From assembly GCF_965363235.1 (NCBI RefSeq), contig NC_134839.1, positions 96,119,743 through 96,183,742 of the forward strand: a stretch of DNA of 64,000 bases, written 5' to 3'. The translations under genes were made by a program, and so were the position numbers. Under the pieces are notes generated by a model. The model saw only the letters and a list, made by a program, of their open reading frames with translations. It did no database searches and was not told where the DNA came from. This stretch comes from Mytilus galloprovincialis. Taxonomy: Eukaryota > Mollusca > Bivalvia > Mytilida > Mytilidae. Of the stretch, positions 23,627 through 33,519 are shown piece by piece (the stretch's first letter is position 1; the number at the start of each line of letters is the position of its first letter).

Positions 23627-26600
23627 ATGACGGAGTTAGTCAGCTCTGGATCTGCACACAAAATGTCAACAAGCCACAAAAGGGGAGAACTAGAGAAACA
23701 GGTATAACAGGATTTTTGAAGTATAACATAAATGTTGTTAATCAATAATGACATGTGCTGTTATATCTAAATCAGTCGTTAACATTTGTGATATTAAAAT
23801 TTCAATATTTTCCCCTATATGTATTTGTATCATGTATGATGATAGTAGGAATACTCTGTGTTTTGCTCCTGTCTTAGCACTACCATGAGATATTGTGTAT
23901 AAAAGGAGATGATTTAGCACTCTGTATTGAATAATTAATGTATTACCAAGTTGCAGAATTAGTTCATAATATCCGAAAGTTAATCCTACCACAGGAAAGT
24001 TGTTAATTTCTGTGTCATTTGGTCTTTTGTGGAGAGTTGTCTCATTGGCAATCATACCACATCTTCTTTTTTTATATGAACTCTCATCCTCACAATGAGG
24101 TTAGGAGCTCCATTACCCATCAGACATCAAACAGTCATTTTTACAGCTACCGTTATGCTATAGCATCAAATTGGTTATTTTTTTTCAGTGATTTGTCTCA
24201 ATATCCTTGTCCTGATTCATAAGCATGGTAAGATGTCTCAAATAATTATCATTACAGATAATTTGGGAAAAAACTTAACATGCTTAGGCCACACCAATTT
24301 GATTCCTTGTTCGACGGACCCGCCCGCACATATTTTTTTCAAAACAGAATTTTATTTTTTTTTTATATTCCCGCTTCACGCATCCGGAAATGTAATCATG
24401 TCCATTTCCCGCACCGTTTTTTTTTTGTAAATATTATAAAAAGATGTCAACACACTTTGTAAATATCTGTGAGAATATTTATTTCAGCATAGAACCTATT
24501 TATCCAAAGCGGGAGTGCTCCGATATAAATTTATAACGGAAATACCAGTAAAGAACAAAAAATTGGTTACTTTCCCCCTTACTTATATTCCCTATCAAAA
24601 AAATGTTCGTTGTTAGAATAAAGTACAAAGAACTTCTGAAGGATTTGCCTTCAACTGCAATTATATTGTATGCTGGCGAAACAAAACTATCCATAGCCGC
24701 TGCATGTTTATGCACCTGTCCTGATTGATTGAGGGGCCTGTCGTTCATCAGTTATCGTTTGTTGATGTTGTTCATTGATATTTTCCCTTTGGATATACAT
24801 GATATATAAATTAGATCGTTGGTTTTCCTGTTCGAATTGTGTACGCTAATAATTTTGGGGTCCTTTATAGCCTGCTGTTTGGTCTGTATCAAAGCCCTGT
24901 GTAAAGGCTGTACTTTGACCTGTGTTTGTTATTATCAGGTTGAGAACAACCCTCCCTCAGACAAGGGGTCATTTTACTGATGTAGAAAAGAAAATAGAAA
25001 TACCAAGGATTTGTATAGTTCTTCTGTACAAAACCTTTGAAAACTTAGAATTTTGTACTCAAAAAGAGGAGAGTTACATCATATTTTAAACAACTTTTTC
25101 TAAAAGAGGGGTCCACTTATTTTGAATAATATTAATTAAACTGTTAAAGTGAATGTGTTAACATGGTTAAAGTCCAGGAATATTACAAAATTCTTGGACA
25201 TGTTTTGACCATTTAATACCAGATAGATATATAGTTTTTTGAGAAAATATGAGCCCTTTTGTACAAACAAATATATTATAACTTATATTGATCCCTCATA
25301 CAACATGTAAAAGGGATATTTATAACATTAACATGATTAAGGGGTTGTCCCCAAACTGATTATGACTTGGATGGAGAATTGTCTCATTGTCAGTCACACA
25401 TACATAGACCAGATTTAATTATTTCTTGGTGAACAGGGAAAAAATACTTTAGAAATTAAAGAAATGTCAAAGTACAAGTGATGAATCAAGCTTTAATATT
25501 GTCAAAACCTACTATTTTATGTTTACAAAAAAAATTATAATCGCTCGCCTTTACTTTTCAAGCTTCGCCTCAAAAATTTGCAAGTTAAATATTTTTTTAT
25601 TAAAATTTTCAAATCGCTCGCTCGCCCCAAATTTTGGAGTCCAAAAATCTGTAGAACAAGAAATTAAATTGGTGTGGCCTAATAACATGATTTGTCCAAA
25701 TCAGTCGATTTTTTTTATTGTCTTAAAGAAAGTGTAATGTATATTTTATCTTCATGCACAAAAATTACTGTTAACATCATTTGGCAATTTTTTTACCTTT
25801 TTTCGTCATGAAATTACCCCCTTTATGACCCTCCTAAATTTTATAAGATATAGCTAAAGTGGAATCCAGATTGCCATTGCAATTTTTTTCATTGTGTGAA
25901 ACCTCTCATCAGGTTTCTATACAAAATCCTTACTTCAACCCCTCAAGTCAGATATAAGGAAATTCATTAAACATAATAATAAGAGATTTGAAACAAATCA
26001 TACAAACCTTAAGCTTGCATTAAAGGGTGCTATCCTTTTCCACATACTATACCCTGGGTCTTGGGTTAATCTGCAATACCTCTGTAATAAGAAAGAAAAA
26101 AAAACAATATAAAAAAAAACTCTAACACTTAACATACAGGTCATCAATCATTTAGCCTTCATTAATGAGCAAAAACATTGAACTGTTTCATGACTTGAGG
26201 GTTAAGAAATCTAAGAATAGTTTCGAACAAGGGTTCTCAGTACCCAGCTGGTTGAAAGGATATTTCTTCTAATGACACTTATAAAAAACAGGCATATAGC
26301 ATTTAATATTTCAAAAATATGTTCAATCTTCTCAGGGGCCTTAAAGTGACCATTATTTAGATCCTATCCAGTCAATAATCATGCAATTTATAGATGATAT
26401 GTTATTTTTTGTCAAGATTTTTTTTTTAAATTACACAAGTAATGCATGCAGGTGTATGAATCTGTTATAAAAATGGGTTCAATTACAAATGTAAACTCAT
26501 GAACAAAGGAAGATAACTCCAACTAAATTTTGCTTCACAAGATACAATTCAATGTGTTTTTTTCTTCAAAATTTCACAAATTAAAAAAAAAATGAAAGCA

Positions 26601-29600
26601 ATCTTCAGTGCTCATAAGCAGTATGATTATTCTCTAGCATACATGAACCTCATAAAGGTTATTTCAGAAACTTGTATTGTGTCAACTTGTTTGCATGGAA
26701 GTCATTTTAAAAATATTGCAAAATAAAAATTGAGAATGGAAATGGGGAATATGTCAAAGAGACAACAACCCAACCAAAGAGCAGATAACAACCAAAGGGC
26801 ACTAATGGGTCTTCAATGCAGAGAAAAAAATCACACACCCAGAGGTGGGCCTTAGTTGGCTCCTTAATAAAAATGTGGACTAATTCAGTGAAAATTTATG
26901 TCATACTAAACAGCAAAACATATAAACATGATAAATGAACTAAATCCAATTTCACAAAACATCAAATGACATATGCCTGTGAAAAACCCATATGAAAATA
27001 ACCAAAAAGTGGTTGTTTTCATTTTGACAAACATGCAATAGGTCATCCATATAATTCAACACTGTAAACCATATTCATTACATACGGTGGATTCATTTTA
27101 GTTGTTGAGTACTAGTGGATTCAGTGGATACACAAAACACAAAACACAATTAAGTTTTTAATGTTCAATGAATACTAAATTTCCAATATGCTTGTACTAC
27201 ATGTATACCATGCAAAATTTGGCAAAAGTTTGGAAATCAACTATCCAGAAAATACCTAAACAAAATTTCTTCGAGCCATAAAAAATAAATATCCTTACAG
27301 AACCATAAAATAACTCATAGATAGAAAGGCTGGTGTGGGAGGGGAACAATATATACACAATTATAATTCATATCTTGTGTCTTTGGTAGATAAATGAGAA
27401 AAGAATTCTGGAACATGAACTTAAACAGATGAAGAAAGGACAAGTAAGGTTCAAGTAAAATTGAGAATGGAAATGGGGAATGTGTCAAAGAGACAACAAC
27501 CCAACCATAGAACAGACAACAGCAGAAGGTCACCAACAGGTCTTCAATGCAGCGAGAAATTCCCGCACCCGGAGACGTCCTTCAGCTGGCCCCTAAGCAA
27601 ATATATATACAATGTACAGTCTAGCTAGTTCAGTGATAATGTATTAGAGAAAGCATAATTTAAAGCAGATAAATTGCACATTACTATATATATTGGAAAT
27701 TATAACTGCATGAATTTGTGTTTAGTAAGACAGATGTGATGTACTAGAAAAAATATGCATAACTCAAAAGAGTATTCACTACAATAGCCAAGTAATTAAA
27801 AAAATAACTGACCGTAACAGTTACATAGTATTCCCAAGAAAGATTTACATGTGTAGAGAGTGACAGATTGGCTAATTGGTTTCGATGAAAATAAAAAAAA
27901 TATATATCTTGGGGAAAAAGATAAGAAGTTTTTTGTTAGAGCCCTTGAATAACTCTAGTAAGCTTTGATTAAAGCAATAAGTTGAGACATTACAAACTTA
28001 AACAAATACATCATTTATTTCAATTGATTGCATTTATACATTGTATAACAGTGGGTCTCATTGGGGTCTAAGCGTGACACGGGATTGCCGATTTTTTGTA
28101 AGCGTGACACATGAAAGTCAAATAATTGTGTTGTGAAAATGGGAAATGAGGTCTTGCGGGACCCGGGAAATGACAAAAAAATGAGAATTGCTTAGTTACA
28201 TAGTGTAAGCGGGATACGGGAATCTGACAAAACAGTAAGCGGGATCTGGGATCATAACCCCCCAATGAGACCCCCATAACAATACTTAAAATTACAGCAA
28301 TATAATCTTGAACCTGTTTTCTTTTCAGAGTGCATATAAGCAACAAACAAATAGTCATATTTTCTTCAAAGAAGATGTAACAAAAGTATTTTCAGAATGT
28401 AAAAGTAAGTTAAAGAATTCTTATATAGAGTAACATTTAAGCCCTGAAATAATTCTACTATATGTAGAAGTCATTGTGCAATATCACAAACAGGCTAAAA
28501 TAACACTAAATTAAGTTGGTTGTATTCAGGGAAAAGGAATACTATAGTCATTCCCTCTGTTATCAATAATCATTACAACATGTAGCTAGGGTCCAGTTAG
28601 GGTTTACAGATTATGTAGCTAGGGTCCAGTTGGGGTTTACAGATTATGTAGCTAGGGTCCAGTTAGGGTTTACAGATTATGTAGCTAGGGTCCAGTTGGG
28701 GTTTACAGATTATGTAGCTAGGCTCCAGTTGGGGTTTACAGATTATGTAGCTAGGGTCCAGTTGGGGTTTACAGATTATGTAGCTAGGGTCCAATTGGGG
28801 TTTACAGATTATGTAGCTAGGGTCCAGTTAGGGTTTACAGATTATGTAGCTAGGGTCCAGTTGGGGTTTACAGATTATGTAGCTAGGGTCCAGTTGGGGT
28901 TTACAGATTATGTAGCTAGGGTCCAGTTGGGGTTTACAGATTATGTAGCTAGGGTCCAGTTAGGGTTTATAGATTATGTAGCTAGGGTCCAGTTGGGGTT
29001 TACAGATTATGTAGCTAGGGTCCAGTTAGGGTTTACAGATTATGTAGCTAGGGTCCAGTTGGGGTTTACAGATTAGTGAATAATGAGCAAAGAACACACA
29101 ATAAAGGAGGAAAAGAAATTATGAACTCTTTCTCATTCATCGAAGAAAGAAATCGGTAAGAATTATATAGAAAGGCCCCATCAAGTGTCAGAAAATTATA
29201 ATATCAACAACTATAGTTTTTTTTATTAGAAAAGCCTATATGGATTTGGATTGAAGATTTGATGATTTTAAGACAAATTTTAGAAAGTGTTTCTCTCAGT
29301 TCAATGTGCTTTCTAAACACAAGTTTTACAGCAGTTTTGTCAGAATTCAGAAATGTTTAAAATGCTACGATCTAAATCCTTTAAATTTATACCAAAACTG
29401 TTAGACAACTTCTTATACGAATTTTAGATTACATGTATCTCCCATTGAATCTCATTGACAGCATATGTGGTATGATTGCCAATGAGACAAATTTTCACAA
29501 GAGACCATATGACACAGAAATTAACAACTATGTCTCAGACCCTTATTATTTGTGTTATTTTTTTAGAGAGTTTGGATGAACTAATTGAAGAATATAAGCA

Positions 29601-29661
29601 GTGTGAATTGGAAGAAGAGACAACAGAAGAAGGAGGGGATGCAGATACACTTAACTTTTAA
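23627..29661 (+). CDS. Unrecognised small acidic protein, three exons, 81 residues
   Basis: Exons 23627-23701, 28329-28404, 29567-29661. Splice sites are CAG|GTATAA, TTTTCAG|AGT, AAAA|GTAAGT and TTTTTAG|AGAG, and the phases fit (0, then 1). The product starts MTELVSSGSAHKMSTSHKRG, has a central SHIFFKEDVTKVFSECKKS, then LDELIEEYKQCELEEE, and ends EEGGDADTLNF. Residues about 40-70 look helical and amphipathic; there is no signal peptide or membrane segment. AATAAA at 29797-29802 is a good poly(A) signal. I do not recognise the family. An alternative start is M13. An additional exon in the 4.6-kb first intron cannot be excluded. Small helical proteins of this type are often subunits of larger complexes, but that is inference only. 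Confidence 0.72.
23995..24080 (+). repeat. SINE family A tail
   Basis: GTTGTTAATTTCTGTGTCAT, GGAGAGTTGTCTCATTGGCA and ATCATACCACATCTTCTTTT mark the 3' part of family A, ending in a T-rich run. Confidence 0.65.
24284..25682. mobile_element. 1.4-kb TIR element (family H) with nested repeats
   Basis: TTAGGCCACACCAATTTGAT ... CTTGTTCGAC at the left matches, inverted, GAACAAGAAATTAAATT + GGTGTGGCCTAA at the right (about 29 bp, few mismatches). No transposase frame is present. A SINE A copy (24735-24960) is nested inside, and internal text is rich in TCGCTCGC-type runs (25541, 25612). It lies in intron 1 of the small plus-strand gene. Confidence 0.6.
24735..24960 (+). repeat. tRNA-like SINE family A, copy 2
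   Basis: GCCTGTCGTTCATCAGTTAT head, GATCGTTGGTTTTCCTG and TTTTGGGGTCCTTTATAGCC body, ending near TGTACTTTGACCTGTGT. A loose tail (TGGATGGAGAATTGTCTCAT) lies separately near 25368-25390. Confidence 0.6.
25683..26724. other. Intron 1 of the small gene, nothing recognised
   Basis: AT-rich sequence without supported exon or clear repeat. Confidence 0.35.
26727..26885 (+). repeat. Dispersed repeat family D, copy 3
   Basis: AAAATTGAGAATGGAAATGG, CAAAGAGACAACAACCCAAC, GGGTCTTCAATGCAGAG and CCTTAGTTGGCTCCTTA match copy 4 at 27455 over the whole unit. Confidence 0.75.
27455..27645 (+). repeat. Dispersed repeat family D, copy 4 (fullest)
   Basis: AAAATTGAGAATGGAAATGG through CAACAGGTCTTCAATGCAGC, ATTCCCGCACCCGGAGACG, CCTTCAGCTGGCCCCTAAGC and CTAGTTCAGTGATAAT. 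The inverted copy at 47895-47998 shares the 3' two-thirds. Confidence 0.75.
28053..28273. mobile_element. 221-bp TIR element (family G)
   Basis: GGGTCTCATTGGGG at 28053-28066 is matched exactly, inverted, by CCCCAATGAGACCC at 28260-28273. The inside repeats variants of TAAGCGGGATACGGGA and AAGCGTGACACGGGA. It ends 55 bp before exon 2 of the small gene. The 46.9-47.06 kb stretch (CCCGAAATCCCGGGCTTAAA) is a different repeat with similar composition. Confidence 0.65.
28582..29075 (+). repeat. 33-bp minisatellite, 15 copies
   Basis: Unit GTAGCTAGGGTCCAGTT(G/A)G + GGTTTACAGATTAT, tandem with few changes; the G/A site alternates along the array. Because 33 is a multiple of three, the array stays open and reads as repeated LGFTDYVARVQ; this is not a gene. 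It lies in intron 2 of the small gene. Confidence 0.97.
29460..29545 (-). repeat. SINE family A tail, inverted
   Basis: GTGGTATGATTGCCAATGAG and GACACAGAAATTAACAACTA are the complement of the family A tail. It ends about 20 bp before exon 3 of the small gene. Confidence 0.65.
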
Positions 29662-29959
29662 GAATATTTTAAGGAACTATTTCACTTTGAAATACTTTTG
29701 CCTATTGATGCTGGCATCAAATCTGTAAAATGTTATTCATTATTGTTAAAAATGTATTTGAATGTATCTTTGACATGTTTGTACTTGTTTTCAGAAAATA
29801 AAATTAAAAAAAATCATTTAGATAAACGTGTAACTTCAAGTCTTGACTTAGTTCTGAACATACAACACATCTCTATTAAGGCCTAAAAAGCAGAACCAAA
29901 ACAGTGTAAAATGAACTATGACCAAAAGTTGCTTACTAACTATCGAAGCAATGACTTTT

Positions 29960-31158
29960 TATACGACCGCAAATTTTGAAAAAATTTTCGTCGTATATTG
30001 CTATCACGTTGGCGTCGGCGTCGTCGTCGTCGTCCGGCGTCCGAATACTTTTAGTTTTCGCACTCTAACTTTAGTAAAAGTGAATGGAAATCTATGAAAT
30101 TTTAACACAAGGTTTATGACCACAAAAGGAAGGTTGGTATTGATTTTGGGAGTTTTGGTCCCAACATTTTAGGAATTAGGGGCCAAAAAGGGCCCAAATA
30201 AGCATTTTCTTGGTTTTCGCACTATAACTTTAGTTTAAGTTAATAGAAATCTATGAAATTTTGACACAAGGTTTATGACCACAAAAGAACGGTTGGGATT
30301 GATTTTGGGAGTTTTGGTCTCAACAGTTTAGGAATTAGGGGCCAAAAAAGGGCCCAAATAAGCATTATTCTTGGTTTTCGCACAATAACATTAGTTTAAG
30401 TAAATAGAAATCAATGAAATTTAAACACAATGTTAATGACTACAAAAGGAAGGTTGGTATTGATTTTGGGAGTTTAGGTCCCAACAGTTTAGGAATTAGG
30501 GGCCAAAAAGGGACCCAAATAAGCATTTTTCTTGGTTTTCGCACCATAACGTTAGTATAAGTAAATAGAAATCTATGAAATTTAAACACAAGGTTTATGA
30601 CCATAAAAGAAAGGTTGGGTTTGATTTTGGGAGTTTTGGTCCCAACATTATAAGGGGCCCAAAGGGTCCAAAATTAAACTTTTGTTTGATTTCATCAAAA
30701 TTGAATAATTGGGGTTCTTTGATATGCTGAATCTAACTGTCATGACTGTGTATGTAGATTCTTAACTTTTGGTCCCGTTTTCAAATTGGTCTACATTAAG
30801 GTCCAAAGGGTCCAAAATTAAACTTAGTTTGATTTTGACAAAAAATGAATCAGTTAGGTTCTTTGATATGCTGAATCTAAAAATGTACTTAGATTCTTGA
30901 TTATTGGCCCAGTTTTCAAGTTGGTCCAAATCGGGGTCCAAAATTAAACTTTGTTTGATTTCATCAAAAATTGAATAAATGGGGTTCTTTGATATACCAA
31001 ATCTAACTGTGTATGTAGATTCTTCATTTTTGGTCCTGTTTTCAAATTGGTCTACACTAAAGTCCAAAGGGTCCAAAATTAAACTTAGTCTGATTTTAAC
31101 AAAAATTGAAATCTTGAAGTTCTTTGATATGCTGAATCCAAAAATGTACTTAGATTTT
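29960..31158 (+). repeat. Family C element, copy 1 (tandem duplicate of copy 2)
   Basis: Starts TATACGACCGCAAATTTTG, then CGTATATTGCTATCACGTTG and a GTCGTCGTC run. Four units of about 161 bp follow, each beginning near TTTTCGCAC(T)(C)TAACTTTAG, then units of about 115 bp built on GGTCCAAAATTAAACTT and TTCTTTGATATGCTGAATC. It stops at TTAGATTTTTA, where copy 2 begins. The 104-residue minus-strand frame at 30762-31076 is identical to part of the frame at 31953-32381, which shows recent duplication and not coding. Confidence 0.9.
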
Positions 31159-33212
31159 TATACGACCGCAAAATTTGAAAAATTTTTCGTCGTATATTGC
31201 TATCACGTTGGCGTCGGCGTCGTCGTCGTCGTCCGAATACTTTTAGTTTTCGCACTCTAACTTTAGTAAAAGTGAATGGAAATCGATGAAATTTTAACAC
31301 AAGGTTTATGACCACAAAAGGAAGGTTGGTATTGATTTTGGGAGTTTTGGTCCCAACATTTTAGGAATTAAGGACCAAAAAGGGCCCAAATAAGCATTTT
31401 CTTGGTTTTCGCACTATAACTTTAGTTTAAGTTAATAGAAATCTATGAAATTTTGACACAAGGTTTATGACCACAAAAGAACGGTTGGGATTGATTTTGG
31501 GAGTTTTGGTTTCAACAGTTTAGGAATTAGGGGCCAAAAAAGGGCCCAAATAAGCATTATTCTTGGTTTTTGCAGAATAACTTTAGTTTAAGTAAATAGA
31601 AATCAATGAAATTTAAATACAATGTTAATGACTACAAAAGGAAGGTTGGTATTGATTTTGGGAGTTTAGGTCCCAACAGTTTAGGAATTAGGGGCCAAAA
31701 AGGGACCAAAATAAGCATTTTTCTTGGTTTTCGCACCATAACGTTAGTATAAGGAAATAGAAATCTATGAAATTTAAACACAAGGTTTATGACCATAAAA
31801 GGAAGGTTGGTATTGATTTTGGGAGTTTTGGTCCCAACAGAATAAGGGGCCCAAAGGGTTCAAAATTAAACTTTGTTTGATTTCATCAAAATTGAATAAT
31901 TGGGGTTCTTTGATATGCCGAATCTAACTGTCATGACTGTGTATGTAGATTCTTAACTTTTGGTCCCGTTTTCAAATTGGTCTACATTAAGGTCCAAAGG
32001 GTCCAAAATTAAACTTAGTTTGATTTTGACAAAAAATGAATCAGTTAGGTTCTTTGATATGCTGAATCTAAAAATGTACTTAGATTCTTGATTATTGGCC
32101 CAGTTTTCAAGTTGGTCCAAATCGGGGTCCAAAATTAAACTTTGTTTGATTTCATCAAAAATTGAATAAATGGGGTTCTTTGATATACCAAATCTAACTG
32201 TGTATGTAGATTCTTCATTTTTGGTCCTGTTTTCAAATTGGTCTACACTAAAGTCCAAAGGGTCCAAAATTAAACTTAGTCTGATTTTAACAAAAATTGA
32301 AATCTTGGGGTTCTTTGATATGCTGAATCCAAAAATGTACTTAGATTTTTTATTATGGGCCCAGTTTTCAAGTTGGTCCAAATCAGGATCTAAAATTATT
32401 ATATTAAGTATTGTGCAATAGCAAGTCTTTTCAATTGCACAGTATTGCGCAATGGCAAGAAATATCTAATTGCACAATATTGTGAAATAGCAAATTTTTT
32501 TTTAATTAGAGTTATCTTTCTTTGTCCAGAATAGTAAGCAAGAAATATCTAATTGCAAAATATTGTGCAATAGCAAGATTTTTTTTTAATTGGAGTTATC
32601 TTTCTTTGTCCAGAATCAACTTAAATCTTTGTTATATACACTATACAATGTATATTCACTTTTTACTACCAACTGATCTTTCTTTGTCCAGAATCAACTT
32701 AAATCTTTGTTATATACAATATACAATGTATATTCACTTTTTACTACCAACTGATAAATTAAAATAATCTTTACCATTCAGTGATAACAAGCAGTTTTTT
32801 TACATCTTAATATTTTATGATGTATTTAAATGAGTAGTTATTGTTGCAAACTCCATTAGAAATTTTAATTGAGATTAGTTTTGGAATAAGGGAAAGGGGG
32901 ATGTGATTAAAAAAATTGGGTTCAATTTTTCTCATTTGAAATTTCATAAATAAAAAAGAAAATTTCTTCAAACATTTTTTTGAGAGGATTAATATTCAAC
33001 AGCATAGTGAATTGCTCTAAGAGAAAACAAAAATTTTAAGTTCATTAGAACACATTCATTCTGTGTCAGAAACCTATGCTGTGTCAACTATTTAATCACA
33101 ATCCAAATTTAGAGCTGAATCCAGCTTGAATGTTGTGTCCATACTTGCCCCAACCGTTCAGGGTTCAACCTCTGCGGTCGTATAAAGCTACACCCTGCGG
33201 AGCATCTGGTTT
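31159..33212 (+). mobile_element. Family C element, copy 2 (near full length, about 2.05 kb)
   Basis: Begins TATACGACCGCAAAATTTG and ends CTGCGGTCGTATAAAGC + TACACCCTGCGGAGCATCTGG. The outer GCGGTCGTATA at 33174-33184 is the exact inverse of the start. After the two tandem-unit blocks come repeated ATTGTGCAATAGCAAG motifs (32408-32580), a 77-bp tandem duplication (32600-32755) and an AT-rich segment. No protein frame spans it. Non-autonomous TIR element by appearance; the transposase class is unknown. Confidence 0.75.
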
Positions 33213-33385
33213 GTTGATTGTTGACAAGCAGGTGACAATCGTTAAATTTCGGCTTCAAAACATGAACTTTAATTACCTGCCATATTTTTACAACAACACT
33301 GACCAATTGAAAAAAAAATTGATGACTATACGAAATTTATGTGAAAAAAATGATAAAATCGTGCACAGAAGACTAAGTTTATAAT
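33207..33385 (+). repeat. Dispersed repeat family J, copy 1
   Basis: TTGTTGATTGTTGACAAGCA, AAATTTCGGCTTCAAAACAT, ACCTGCCATATTTTTACAAC and CGTGCACAGAAGACTAAGTT pair with the complement of 60565-60745. It abuts the end of family C copy 2. Confidence 0.65.
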
Positions 33386-33519
33386 CGTTAGTCATTGGTT
33401 CAAGAATTGGAATAACATATTTTACACTGGTCACTCGTTTCATATGACTTCAGTGTTCTCCCCAGGATTTTTTGATAGCGCTGTGGTAAGCGCGCGATGA
33501 TCGATTCATTCACCATTTT

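Noticed and set aside
28582-29075. CRISPR-like look of a 33-bp repeat array
   Set aside because: The repeats are directly tandem with no unique spacers, and the host is an animal.
28630-29076. 148-residue frame of 11-residue repeats
   Set aside because: Product of a 33-bp minisatellite inside an intron; openness follows from unit length.
30762-32381. Minus-strand frames of 104 and 142 residues with identical text
   Set aside because: They translate the 115-bp tandem units of family C backwards. Identity reflects recent duplication and there is no start context or domain.
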